A stretch of DNA of 64,000 nucleotides from the NCBI GenBank assembly GCA_030549495.1, contig JAUIRK010000099.1, forward strand, positions 1,054,001 to 1,118,000, in the 5' to 3' direction. Position numbers and translations under genes: made by a program. The notes under the pieces are model-generated. The model did not search any database and was not told the DNA's origin. It worked only from the letters and a program-made list of their open reading frames with translations. Below are positions 35,901-50,900 of this stretch, piece after piece. Positions within the stretch are counted from its first letter, which is position 1, and every line of letters starts with the position of its first letter. This DNA comes from Nectonema munidae. Its lineage: Eukaryota > Nematomorpha > Nectonematoida > Nectonematidae.

Positions 35901-38900
35901 GGCGGAGGTGGGAGCTCATGCCCAAAAATTTTATAGGTTGCGCGGGTTCTCGCTCTGCTTAAATAATACTTTATGAAGTACTTAAAAAAATTAGTATATA
36001 AAACAAAAAAATAATTGATTCAATTCGAGACAATTTTTTTTCTAATTTTCAAAGATAATTGTTTATAGGTAAAAAGAGAAAGTGCTTATTTTTTTTATTT
36101 CTTGCTCTTCTTTTTTCAAAGAGGATTTATATTAAAAGAATTTTTCATTTTCAGAATTAAGAGTGAGGAATTGAAAAATATATCTGGAGAAAACGCGTTT
36201 CCCACTTTTTATTCAAGATATAGACGAATCAAGGAGTTTTTTAAAAAGCGCCCTAATCAGGTAACTTGTCTTTGCCTTTTGACTTCAAGTGTGTGTGTTT
36301 TGAATTTTGCTTTTGGCTTTATATACGCGGGAGTATTCTAAAATTGACAACTCAAAATAAATCTAAAACATATGAATGCATAGCGATTATCATCTTTATG
36401 CTTTCCTACATTCGTGACCAGTGTATCATATATGATACATAAACAATTCCTCCTTCTGCTTTTAAATAAATATCGTCTGATTTTTCTGGTCACGAAAGGG
36501 TTATAAGAGAAATGTAAATATTTTTGTATTTTTGTTAATGAGATAGCACAAGTTGAGGAAGGGCAAGGGGCTTTTGCTTGAACAAATGCTGCCCTATTAA
36601 CCCGTTAACGCCCAGTGTCGACATATCTCGATTTTACAAAAATGTGATTCGTCTGCGTTTATTAATGCTTTTTAATACAAATCTTCTGCTTTATACTAGA
36701 AATCGTCTGATTATTCTGGTCGTTAACGGGTTAACATTCGGAAAGCCAACATTTGTACCTTATAGGGCAAGGGTAAAAATTTTTACTAAATAAACTTGTT
36801 CCCTTAATTTAAATCGACTCACATAGAGGTGCAATTTGCAATTTGTGTTGGTACCCAAACGGGTCAATAATTACCGCTATATTATTGATAAATCCAAATT
36901 TTTTTACTCTTCTCTTCCGATACTATTCATTTGTAAATTAGTGTAGAAAATCTTTCAAATTAATCTTGGAACTTGGTTCTAAAACGAGACTTTTGAGTAT
37001 TTTCTGGGGGTAACAAAATTAAGTTTAATTCGATAAAGAAATATAGTTACAGAACACAATGATAGTGCTTATAATTAATAAATAAATAAAAAAAAACATT
37101 TTTTTAACTTAAAAATTAAAAACATTTTTTTTTAAATAAGATACTTTATATATAAATATATTTCTTTATTCATAATATTCTGTTCTCATTTGCTAAGGTT
37201 GCTAAAATTGCAGAGTTTAAAATTATGCGCTTAGTAGGCGTGATTTTTGAGACAAACTTTTGAATAGCAATAAATCATCAAAGTAGTTTGCTTTAACATT
37301 TAAAGCTATGAAATGTATATGTCGACGAGCTGAGAAGGCAGAGTTATCAATTAAATCTATAATTATTTCCTTAGAATCCTTTATCATCCAAAAACGATAT
37401 CTCAAATTTAATACAATCGGTTAAAATTCAAATCTTATTTTTGGCAATTTTTCAAGATGTTGACTATCTCTAATTCGGACCTTTGTTAAACCGGAACATT
37501 GATTATTCGAGAGATCTTTAATTTAGTAAAATTATTGAATGATTGATTCAATTAACAACATCTCAAAGATTTATAAAATAAAAGTTTCATAAATGAAGAA
37601 GAACTAAGAATCTTTATATCTTGAAAGAACTAATTAGAGAAAGACCAAAGCACCTAAAACAATAATTTTAAAAGAAATGTTCAAAAATTGTCTACACCCA
37701 GTAGAATCAGCACATTTGAAAATAACTTGCAAATTCTAATGGCAATAATTTTTTGTTCTACCTTGTAAACGTGAGTAAGGTTGGTTAGGTACTGGGTTTC
37801 GATATCTCAAGGTCTTGGGTTCGATCCCGCATCAAGCCTACTTTCTCATAGTTCAATACAAGCTGCGCAATTGTGTCGACCACAGTCGACATATGTCGAC
37901 TTTACAAAAATGTGAATCGTCTGCGCTTATTAATGCTTTTTAATACAAATCTTCTGCTTTATACTAGATATCGTCTGATTAATCTGGTCGTAAACGGGTT
38001 AATCAATTGATTTTATATTTTTTGATAAATTTTATGCGTGATAACGTCAAAAGATTTCTATTTATTAAATGTAAATTTTATTGATAATAATTTACTGGCT
38101 ATGTTCTCAAAAATTTATTGATCGAAGTATCGTTGGTAATTTGAGACCTCTACTTTTCAATCAAATCACCACTTCACAACTTAACCCATTATTGGCCAGA
38201 ATAAGCAGACGATATCTAATGTAAAGCAGAAGAAAGCATTTATAAAAGCAGACGATTCATATTTTTGCAAAGTCGACATATATCAAAAAATAATTTATTT
38301 AAAGATTGAATTTTTTTTCAATAAAAAATTTATCTTTGTTATTGGAAATTTCTCAAAAAAATTAACTTATACGTTTAGGCTGTTGTTTAAAATTATGTAA
38401 ACTTTATTTCAATTTACGAAGTCAGTGTATATTATAGAAAATAGAGGTCTATTTTAGGTATTATGTCTTTTCTCTCTCCAAGATTGGCTTCTTCCAAGAC
38501 TCCTTTTTTTTAGTTATACTTCTTACCTTTTTTATTTTTCAGCTAGCTGTTCCACCGCCCTCTCTTGAATTTGAAAAGATTGTAGAAGAACTGAATAATC
38601 CTTCAAAAGGTAAAACCCTGTTTTCTTTTGTTGATGGACTTTTTCTCGACTGCCACCATGGCAATAAATTACGTGGTTGTGGGGAAAAATATTTGAAAAA
38701 ATAAATAAAAAAGTTTATGAAAAAAATAAGGATATCGTAAGTCTCTCTAAATCAACTAATCTCTAATTATTATCTAAATAACCAACTATCTTCTTATTCT
38801 TTGTTTACACCTTATCCAAGTGTTTCCACTTTTTCACGCTTTCAAACCGTGGCAAAAGGATATTGGAAAAAGTCAAGAACAAAATTTTGTACTTCCTACA

Positions 38901-41900
38901 AAAATAATGAAAAATACTTTGAAAGTAAGACATGAGTTTTTATACTAAAAAAGCGATAAAGCATCACATTTCGAGCTACTGTTTTCCAAACTCCTTTTTT
39001 TGACATATAAGATTAGTGAATGAAAAACCAGGATTCTTATAAATCCTCCGAGATTCCCTTGTTAAGCGACCGCAAGACTCGGACAATCCCACAAAAGATT
39101 CTGTGACGATTATACTTTATCTCAATTTCTTTCGATCTTGAACAACGCCTTTTACGACCGAATAAAACAGACTACTTTAGCAATTCCGATTTAATTTCAT
39201 TAACAGTAAGACTACGTCTGCGCTTCCTTTGGGAACATTGGTATGGAATGGGATGATCCAGTTGTTCTTAAAAATTCCGTTTCGTTGTCTGTCCAGTGTG
39301 TGTCTTATTACGGGACTAGTCCGGCAATTGTCTGAGGTCATTCATTTTTCCTAATAAATTTATATAAAAATCAATAAAACCTTTTTTTGTTTCTCGCGTA
39401 GAAAATACCTACCTAGGTTCGATCCCAAGCGTGACATCACTATCCGTCCAATCAGGGTTGTCGTGACGGAGTCGGTGATTTTAGAAGGATAGGAGTCGAA
39501 GCGGGAACGTTTTTTAAATAAATAGTTTTACGGCTATTGTCCCTGCAAGCTAAGGTCTAGCCGGATTTTACGATTATGGAAATAAGAAAGTATCTAATTT
39601 TGTTTCTCCATTCATTTACATTCTGTTCATCTCCTACCGTAATTCATCTTTTTTTCATATCCCTTTTCACTATTTTTTTCCGACTATTTTTGCTCTACCT
39701 CTCTACTTGCCCCCTATTTTTCTTCATATTGTTTTTTTAAAAGTAATTTTTTTTATAAAAAAATAGTTTGATTTTTGTGAACATATGGCAGTGAGCCTTC
39801 TTTAGTTGAAGTCGGAAGTGAACAGTTTTACGTTGCATTTTTTAAATATTATTTCTTTCTTTCGATGCAAAACCGATAATAAAAAATAAAAAACATACCT
39901 AAAATTCAGTTAGCTTTGCAAATATTTAATTTTAGAATGTTTTTAAAAACTGTTTTGTAAAATCCTTTTTACGTAGAGGCGAGGCGCTGTTAAAGATATA
40001 CCAGCTTATACTTTGCTAAGCTTGTTACTCTATTCTCTTCCATTTTCTCTTATCTTCTGAAGAATCCTTGAGAAATTTTCGTATTATTGCTACTTCATCG
40101 ATAAAGTTTTTTACCAAACTGTTTACTTTATTTGTTTACTCACTCATAGGCATAAACCTACAGATTCAGAGAGTTTTAGGTCCCTTATTACCGTGTGGCC
40201 CAGGAATCCTTTAAACTGGTTCTACACTTTTCATTTGTGTTCCAGTTCAGCCATTTTATTTCATTATTTTCTTAGCGCTTGTAGAGTGCACCGATGAAGA
40301 AGGCTATGGCAGATTTGTAGATATGCATTCGTGCTTCGAAAAATACATCAACTTAAAAGTAACTTTTCTATTCTTTCTTCTTCCATTCTCAAATTATTAT
40401 TTGTCTTTTTTACGCTTTTTATCAAATTTGCAAATGCCTTATTTGCATAATCCTTTAATAATCAATTTAGTATATAATTATTTTCGTTGACCTGTTTTTT
40501 TTTAATTTCTTCCTTGCAGTGGTGTACCCAGAGTCCTAGCGCAGCCTGGGATAATCTTACCCAAAATCGAATATGTGATGATTTGATCAATTCCATTTAT
40601 AGATACTGAACAATGCTCAAACTTTTGAATTTTGTTTTAAGTATGAACTTTTTACGCATACCGATATCTTCCCTTGCTAACTTTCTATGATATCGTTTTT
40701 TTTTTGTAAATTTTAATGGAAGAATCAAAAATGTAATACTTGATTAAATTAATCTTGTTTTCTACTCCTACATAGTATTCTTGTGAATTTCCTACATCTT
40801 GCGTCATTTTTTACAAGCTCTCATTAAATCGCATATGCCTTATACTTGCATATTCCTCTAATTTATTCAAAGATGGGTTTTAATTGTAACATAAAAATTG
40901 CTTCAAATTTAAAGTGTTCAAATTGTTTTAGTAGTATGAAAAATATAATTCTTGAAAACAGAATTCAAAGCTTTTTCAATAGTATACATCTTTTTAAGTA
41001 GCCCCCCTTCCTTCAAAAATTGACGGCTACTAATCTTTTTGTATACATTTTGCAATTTTTGCAAACATTCCCATAAAGTTTCAGCCATCTTCTCCCATTC
41101 CTCTTTTGTATCTATCAAATAATACGATTTTTTAATTTAAGCGATACTATACTCAAATCATAAATAATTTGAAATATATCTTAGATCTAAACTCTGGATC
41201 TGTTTTTTAATTGTCTATATGCTTAGGATATTCCCGCAGAAGAAGTTGACTACCTGACTTACCTGACGATCTTCGATAAGTTGTATGAAATTCCGCACAC
41301 TGCCCCACTCAAACTTTCAAGTGAATACAAAGAATACCTTTTATCGCTGATTGACTACTTTAGGAAATACTCTATTAGATTTAGGCCCATGTTCGCTGTC
41401 GACTCCGAGCTAGAAAAGTGTCTAGAGCAATTTGAAGAGGATTGGGCCTCAGGTTTTCCTTTATAACATTTTAGCGTTTATCCAGAAATACCTGCATCAT
41501 GCTTCTTAGGTAATTTTCCTGGATACCCAAAAGAAGATATTGAGAGTTTGAATAAGACAGAGGATGCGGATAAAACATGCCTTATCGATCTAAATGTATA
41601 TTCGTCTTCAGAAGAGTTAGCTGGTCTTGGCTTAGCAAAGTAATCCTTCCTATCTTTGTATTGTTCATTGCATAACACAAGAGACAAGAAAGGGTGCTAA
41701 TTATGTATTGCAATTGAAGTTAGCAGTCAAGAAGTTAAATAGGGAACGAATCAGTGAAGGAGTCCTTAGGTAGTGGGGAAGTGTTAATTGCAAAAATTGA
41801 TTGTGTGTTTGCAAGGCACCTTGAGTTATTACTCTAAAGATACTCGCGTCTCTTAACCCATTAAGTACCATATAGAAATCAGACGATATCTAAACAACGC

Positions 41901-44900
41901 AGACGATTTATATTCAAAGTCATTGAAAAAAGCAGACGAGGATGAAATTACTTATGTTTCCAAATGGAAGCATTGGGACTTAATGGGTTAATTGAAGATG
42001 TAAATTGATCAACATCACACTTTTAAATACAAAGTGCAAATTTTGCAAGTTAAAAATTGTAAAAAACGACATTCAGACGAACTAAATAATAAACGCAACT
42101 AATTTGCTAACTATTACGTCCTTAGACTTATCCTAATGTGCACCATTCTGGTGTGTAACATTCACTATCATATATTTTCCTATATATCATATTTTTAAAT
42201 ACACCCACATGGGCGTCAAAAGGAAGTATTGTGTACAAGTTTGTCGGTGTATCTTCACTTCTTGTTCAATGATGTGTTTAGATTATTCTAACTGTTCTTG
42301 CTTCTATGTAAGTGTTTACATGTCAATCATAGTTATCCATCTAATTCAGTACTTGAAATGGTTACAACCTTGCAAATTTATTTTTGACCTTTGAAATCCT
42401 ATCTTTTTTGACTTTTTAGAAAAAAACCTAACCCCGTTGAAATACTATCTCATTTTTACAAAAATAATTTCATTCTGACTTTTTTGAAATAAACTCACAG
42501 ATTGTAGTATAAAAATTAATTTTCCTCACTTTTGAATTATTTAAACTTGTATCTACAGGAATTTGATAAAATCAAAATCTTCGATTACCAATATGATAAG
42601 GTGTGTCGTTATAAACATTCGAAAGGTATGATAGGTCAGCGTTTTCCGAATTGAGGTGGACAACGAGCATGTCCAGCGAAATTTGAAAGAATTGGTTTGA
42701 TGAAGACCCTTATATGTGGGTGCCACCTTATTTGGATGTTGTGGTGTTCATTTTTCTCACATCATGGCAGTGCTATTCCTAAATGAGTAATGACCTTGTT
42801 CTCTTGTCATGCGAACTTTTATTGTGACTGTGATGTACTGAGCTCTCACATACTGATTGTGAAATTCCATGCAGGGACTGTTATGTTATGCCTTACTCGT
42901 ATACAATCATGAAAGTCACGTCTCGTTAATAAAAAAACAAACTCAAGGTTATCCCTTAAGTAAGCATGTTTTACTGTTATTAAAATAAATTTTACAAAAT
43001 CAGAAAAATAATTTCTGAAAAACTGACTACTAGTTCGTGTCTGTTCAAATTTTGATTTTACCTTCTTAGAAGATAAGATTTCCACAGTGAAAAAGATTGG
43101 GGAATCCTGGCAGAAATACTGAAAGTCTATAACAAATTTTTTTATCCTTCACAGCGTATTTTGTAAAACTAGAATATTGAAGAGTAAAGAAAGTAGTTCC
43201 TTAAAAATTTTAGATTTTAAGTGAGTTTTCCAACTTCTAGCTATTTTTGTATATACTGTCTTTAAAGAATACTCCCCGTAAAAGACAAGATAATTTTTTG
43301 TTTTCTGAAAAAAGGTTTGCTGTTTTAATGTCTAGTAGTACTAATGATCAAAACTGGAGAAAATTGTTTGTTGCAAGCAACTTTGTTTTTGACAAGTTTG
43401 ATTGTATTTTAAGTATAATCCTTCTAATTCTTTTAGACTGAAGGAAGCGCTTTCTGCAATGAGTCTGAAGTGTGGGGGAACTCTGAAAGAACGTGCAGAT
43501 CGTTTATTTTCGGTGAAAAATCTCGAAAAATCAGAAATCAATCATAAACTTTTGTCAAAAACAAATAGCGCACAATCAAAAGAAACACTCCTGGCGCGTA
43601 AAAAAAAGGTTTTTTTGTTTAATTTTTTTTTGTTTTTTTTAGAATGATCTCTACAAGAATTCCTAAAATATCCCTTAATAAAAAATAGTCTAATTTTACT
43701 TAACTTATTGCATTTTCAAAAAAATATTTTCCGTCGCATTTTGACACATGAAGACAATCTCAGTTTACGCAAGGACTTCTTAAAAAGACCCTTTATTTCG
43801 TTTTGGCTTCTTTTCTTCTTAAAGAGTGTGCAATATGAACAATATTTCTCCCATCATTTTGAAAAAATGGGTCTAAATTTTTTTTCATACGCCAGGTGTT
43901 TCCTAAACTTAGAAGACAATTTTCAGAGAAACGCTGGCTAGGCAAGATTATTTCAAGGAAAAAATGCTTCTTACTTATAAAATATATTTTGCTTCTGAAT
44001 AAAAAACTGCATAGACTTCCATATGGCACTTACATTTCGTGTGCATCTTCCAAGTTTAGATGTTAACTTTGATTCTACTGAAATTACTTCTGATATGACA
44101 CCACTCTCACATCATCTTTAGGCTTTCTTTCATTACTTAATATTTTAGTTACTTCCGAATGGCGTGAATAGAATTTAAACTTATTTTTATATCTAAAATT
44201 TATAACTACTTATATATCTTTATACTTCTATCAAGCAATAAACTTAATACATCATACTTGAATAAGTATACTTACTAAATGCAAACTTTCAAAAGAAAAT
44301 CTTTATTATCTTGACTTTACAATTACAAATTAGGATTCAATATTTCAACCTTTCGGTCTTTATCAAGAGCGCATAAATAAAGGTAAGGTGTGTAGGGAAT
44401 AAGGATAAATAAATAAATTTACTACCCCTAAGAATTTCAAAACACCGCCCCTAGGGGTGCTACCAGGAACTTTAGGAAGCACTGAGAATGATGCACCACA
44501 CGTTTATTATTGTAAAATCAAAGATAGTATTAAGAACGGGTCATTTGTCATAATTAAACATATGTAGCATCCTAAAGAGAATTTTCAAAGTGTATTATTA
44601 TTAGCTTAAATTCTCTAAAAGAGAAATATCTATTTATTTAATTTTAAATTATGAGAAACCTTTATGGGTTATTTCAAAGGAAAAAATATATATGTGTGTA
44701 TAATGAAAAGACAGAAATGGATTATGGAATAGCTGTTTTAAGAGGAAGAAAATTATGGCAGGAAGAAGAAGAATTAGTGTGTTTTGGGATCTTTGTTTGG
44801 AAGTTGGGAAAATGTGATTCGCTGAAGAAAACTAAGGAATACCGAGAATTGAAGGTGAGCTAACTTTGTTATGGAGGAAAAGAAAAAAACAGAAATGTAT

Positions 44901-47900
44901 TTATTTGTCTTGAAAAGAAACTTCAAAGGAACTTCATTTGAGGAATTTTTATATTATCTGTTCATTTTATGACAATAAAATAGTCTTTTTTATTTCATTT
45001 TTTGGTTACTTTCATTCGATCATGCTTTTATGGTTGGATTCAAAATAAGTTGCTCTATTCATAACGACTGATTCGAATTGTTTAGGTAGGATCTTTGGAA
45101 GCACAGGTCTACTTCTTCACTGAGCTTTATTTCGAGGAGCGTTTCGGAACGATAGAGAACGTGGAGAGAAAAATCGCTTCAGGCGGACGCACAAATCTAG
45201 ACGATGAGGAAAGTGATGAAGAGGATGTTAACAACTTCATGTCACAACAGATCAACGATGACAGTGATGACAACGAAGAAATCCTCTACAATCCCAAAAA
45301 CTTGCCTCTATCCTGGGATGGAAAAGTAAACAACTCGCATCTCATTCCCCATACTTTCTTTCACAGATTCCCATCCAATCTTTTTAAAAAATGAGTGAAA
45401 CAAAAGGATCAAAAGCTGGCAGTTAGTTAGATCATTGCAATTTTAAAATTGAACACGATTTTTCAATTTAGAGAAACAAAGAAATTTCATAAACGCATTA
45501 TTACCACCCATTATTGTAAATCCATTTCGGTTTGCAATTTCGGATTACGATATTCTACTTGTAGTTTTGAAACTGCTTATATATAACTAACTTTAAAATA
45601 AACTTTATCCATCATAAACAGCGTATAAATTGGAAAAATTAGGTTAGTTTATTAAAGAAAGTTGCTAAAAATGATAAAAAAAGACTAATTATTATTTTTT
45701 TTCAAATGCACATTACAAATACTCATTTTTCTCCGAATTCCTAGCTCCAACTTATTACTTAATAACAGTATAAAACTTTGTTATTAGTTAATAGCAGAAT
45801 GTTTTAGCGTTTACTTACTCTAAAAGTTTCCTATAAATAGCTGTCTTTTAAAATTATTTGAACACTTTTTATATTATAAATGAGTTCATCGTTTTTTTAG
45901 TTTTAATTAAATTGAAGAATCGGTATTTTTAGTTTTGCTGATTTCGATTGCATCTTTCATTTTATTTTATTTCCTTCTTTGTTTTGCATTGAAATGTTGA
46001 TTTTGTAGCCTATTCCGTATTGGCTGTACAAATTACATGGCTTGAACTTGTACTACAAATGTGAAATTTGTGGGAATCAGAGTTATCGTGGTCCTAAAGC
46101 ATTTCAAAGACACTTTTCAGTAAGCGCTTTTTTCTTCTCTTCTTAAACCCAACATCCTCTAATCCCCTTAGGAAGCCATATTTAAAACATGGAGGGGAAA
46201 GGGCATAAAATGTCTCAAATTTGCACATGATATTGTGATACTGGTAATAATATAAGCTCATAAATTTCATTTAACCCATTTACGACCAATATTCCCAAAG
46301 GGAACGCAGAGGAATTCCTACTTTAAATGGAATTAAATAGGAATTACTAAAGTCATCTGCTTTGCTTGGTCTTAAATGGGTTAAAACTTGTGCGTACTAG
46401 TCGCCAGGATTGCAACAAATACTGATTTCTGAAATCTCAAAAGAATTACATTGATATTTGATACGCTTTCACATATAGTTTATATAATACTCAAAAAATA
46501 TACTTGAAAAAATATTGTATGAAGAAAATGTTGAAAATGATCCAACAAAGTAAGATACCAAATGAGTATAGGTTGATTAGCTCTAATCCGGCATCATTGA
46601 GACTCAGAGTGTATCAGATTAGATTAGCCATGTATTGAGTTAAAATTCAGTCATAGCTTGAATTTAAAATTTCTAATTTAACTGATAAACTTTTAACAAT
46701 TTGTTATAAAATTTTTAGATCAAACTTTTCTTTAAAAGAACTTAAAAAAATTTTGCAAACAAAACTATTGCCTCATTACTGATAGTACTGGATTACTAAT
46801 TTCCGAATTATTAATATACTATATAAAAGTATGAATATACACTATACAATACATGTATTTATTTCATATATATATATATATATATTTCAGATGCGAGAAT
46901 AATTTTTTTAACGAATGCTGATCTCATAATTGCTGTTCTAAAACAGTAAAGGCAAGTTTTCATGCTTCTTAAAAATTTAGAGAGAAAATGAAATCTGTTA
47001 TCATAAAGACGTATTTACCATATAAATTTTGGAAAAAGTATGAATTGAAAAATTTCAAAAAAACTTTGTCGTATATAGAAAAAAGAAAAATGTTTGAAAA
47101 TTGCGGATGAAGATGTTGAAACTTAAATCATTCTCGAATGATAATGTCAAGGATGTAAAAGTTTTTGCAGATAAAATCAACATCTGTGGATGCGAATATC
47201 CGATTCATCTCTAATACATACATACATACCATTTTTCATTCTTTTGTGATATTTTGCAATTTCATCTGGATACAATTTTCTGACTTTGTTGTGTCTACAT
47301 TGCTTTGACATATCTCCTTTTTGAATATTTTTAGATTATTATTTTCACATTAGATTTTTCACAACGAATTAGCAATTAAATGATAAGTTTTATTATTTCT
47401 TCAATAATTTTTATTTACCTTTTTAATTAAAAATTTTTGCATTTTAATTAAAAAATGTTTTTAATTGACTAAATATTATTTTTAAAAACGCACGTGATTA
47501 TTTAGTTAGGATTGTAGACAAATAGAAATGCAATGTTTGGTTGTTGGGTCTATCAAAATTGAAAAAAAGAGAGTGAACACTAAAATATGGACGATCATTC
47601 AGCCACATTCAAAAAGTCGTGTTCGAGAGGAAGGCTTTAAAAATATTATGCTTTTTTGATAACGTCACGACAGTATTTTAACCTGCTTATTTTTTGAATC
47701 AATAAAACATAATTTGTTTTAATATGCATGAAATGAACATAAAAATCAATCCTATTGAAATGAAAATTTTTTTTTAATTATTAGTATGAGATATAATTAA
47801 AAATAAGCATGTATTCGTTATACGTAATATATCAACATTTTAAATTGATGTCGTATGTGAGGAGTTGACAAGTCGTTTAACGGCGGAATAATTAATGTAA

Positions 47901-50900
47901 ACATTATTTGTGTGAAGGCGTATCTTTGAGGAATGCGTATTGTAGAGGGGGTGCTGTATACATATAAATAAAAACACATACCTTCATTTATAATAATGAG
48001 CAAAACCACAATTATTTGTTTTTTCAGGAATGGCGGCACGCACATGGAATGAGATGTCTTGGAATCCCAAATACAGCTCACTTTGCCAATGTCACTTCGA
48101 TTGAAGATGCTGTCGCGTGTACATTTTTTTATTTGCCATATTCCTTGTTTGTTCCGAGGGAAGGAGTGAATTTTTTTGTGGGCCTACATGATTTAAAGAA
48201 ACCGTTAGCGTTATGACCTGTCTAAGAAAGGTTGCTTATGTGGTTTAAAGAAAAAAACTAAAAAACACATAGATTATATATTAACCCGATTGTATATTTT
48301 GCATATATATGCGTTTTTCAATAACTAGGGGCCTATGTTAATCTGGCCCTGCATAGGGGTGCAGTAAGATCTATTTAAGTGTGCTTCCAAATATATTTAA
48401 ATTGTTTAGAAACCTTCCATCTAAGCACTTTTATATATAAAAATTTTACTATTGTTATAGTAAAATTGTTTAGATTTCAATAAGTATAGTTAGTTTTAAA
48501 TTTTCTCAAAATTTTGCAATAAAAGTAAAAAGCAAGAAATTAAGTTTATCTAATTTAATGCGAATACAGTTATGTATTTTGCAATCTCAACGTATACATT
48601 TGCATCGTTTATCTTCCATTTGTTTTACTTTCATGCCATCTATAAACTCTTACTGATACAATGCACTTTGTATGCAATGCCTTTTTATACTTATTTTATT
48701 ACGCTAAATGTATGCAAATATTTTGTATTTAAACTACAAGATTTTTTCATATGGGTTTCCCAAAGCTTCCAACTTTAACCCATTAAGTCCCAATGCTCTC
48801 ATTTGGGAACATAAGTAATTTCATCTTCGTCTGCTTTTTTCAATGACTTTGAATATAAATCTTCTGCGTTTTTTAGATATCGTCTGATTTCTATGGTACT
48901 TAATGGGTTAAACAAAGGTTCCCCAGTACAAAAAAGTTTGGAAACTACTGCCCTGTGATTCAATAAAATGTTCATTATATTAAAGTATGCATTGTTAAGA
49001 AGCCATGATAGTTGAAATTATTTTTTTGTCTGGTTTTTCGTATTTTTCATTTTCAATTTATTTTTTCAAACTTTCCAATTTTTTTTGTATTTTACTTTTA
49101 TGTAAACTTAAAAATTTTGCATTCTATCAATTTTAATAAAATTTTGATCCAGACTCCGATGTATGTGCACGCTTTTTCTGATGAGACACTTTTAAATTGT
49201 ATGTGCCATTACTGATGAAGTTTACAACGAAAATTTTATTAGCAAATTAAAATACAAAAACTTATTCAGACAAAATTAAAAAGTGATTCTGACTTTATTT
49301 AAAATAATATATATAGTTATTTATAGAAAATAACGCTAAACAAATAATGATTCAAACACTGCCCCACTGCCTGAAATTTCTTGGAGGGGGGGGGGGGGGG
49401 GGTTACTTTAGCTAACTCCTAAAATGACTTCAAAAATTCTTCGTGAAGGCATTCACCCGCTAACGAGAATAATCAGACGATATCTAATGTAAAGCAGAAG
49501 ATTTGTATTAAAGAGCTTTTGATAAACGCAGACGATTTTATTTTTGTAAACTCGAATATAGTCGACATTGGGCGTTAACGGGTTAATGCTACGAAAGTGA
49601 AATAAACCGTTGAAAGCAAAAAATCTGTGCACGGCTCAAACAATTTAAAGGGCATACGCCTCTTGGAATGAGATTAAGAGGGCGGTGTCGCTGGGCCTTT
49701 TCCTTTCTAATGCAACACGACTTTACAAAGCAAAGATATCTATCAAAATGTTTTGTTCTGTGTAAATAAAAACGCGATTTCAACTTTTTCCGCTTATAAT
49801 TTTGTTTAATGTCGTGCATTTAGACATCTTAAAATTATTAGTTTGTTTCATTATTCTTGGGAATGTTATGAGGCAAAGAAATGTTAATCGTGAGAATGAT
49901 ATCACATTGTTATTTGATCCTCAAAACATGAACTTTGAATGATGGGTGGGGCCAACTGTGTTCGAGTAAACACTCCAAAAAGATAAATATGTCAGAGTGA
50001 TATACAAATACATGCAAAGAGTAACGAAATATGGCATCCGTATTGTCTTATCCTCTCTTTTTATATTTAGTGTGGGAAAAAATCAAAGTGCAAAAATCAG
50101 GGATTCGATGGAGACCTGAAATAGAAGTAAGTCAATTTTTTATGTTCAAGAGTTTTTATGGGTGAGTTTTTGGGGCAGTAGCCGTGGACTCCGTTCACCC
50201 TAACCTAAAAGTTGGGTAAAAGCCATATGCAACTTTCAAGCTTCCTTCAACCATCGCTTCTTCACAAAGACCAGTTTTGATGCTTTCCCTTGATAGATGT
50301 GTGAGTGAATATCAAAAGCTTTTTAAAACAATTTTATTGATTAATTAAAAAATTATAATTAAACATAATTGCAGCTTTCTATGTGTGCATAAAGTTTCTC
50401 CTTTTAGATATTATAAAAATTCTGCTCTCATGAAAAGTTCTCCCATGTGTGCTATTTTAAGTAGATACGTAATTTTGTATATACTTAATTTGAACGAAAA
50501 ATCACAGATGTGTTTTTGTTGAGTTATGTTTTTTCCATTTAGATTTTAATATTTTTTTTTGTTGTTTTTCCATTTCAAGAAAATACGAATGAGTCAATTA
50601 AATTTATCTACAGTGATTCTTTTGCATTTTCTTCATAATAAATTTTATAAGGTATAGCAAGAATAAGTATTTCTATTAAATACATGAAATTAATTTTACA
50701 AAAAAAAAAATTAATTTAATTTTATCAAAATTAATTTTACACCCAAAAATTCTTGCCATAATATTTGACCCTAAGCTCATATACAACAAACACACAAGAA
50801 AAAGCAAATAAATCAATTAACATTATTGAAGTAACTAACCCGAACAAAATGGGGCAAACACAAAAAAGTTTTGACGAATACCTTTAAAATTATAAAACTA

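Noticed and set aside
40510-40560. hAT element starting CAGTGGTGTACCCAG in SF3A3 intron 5
   Set aside because: No opposite end or 8-bp duplication was found; too short to call.
44651-44863. Open frame ending [10 protein letters not shown] before a GTGAGC donor, considered as an extra SF3A3 exon
   Set aside because: Joining exon 8 directly to 45086 keeps phase 0 and matches the human spacing between LFS and LEAQ; no good acceptor fits the extra exon.
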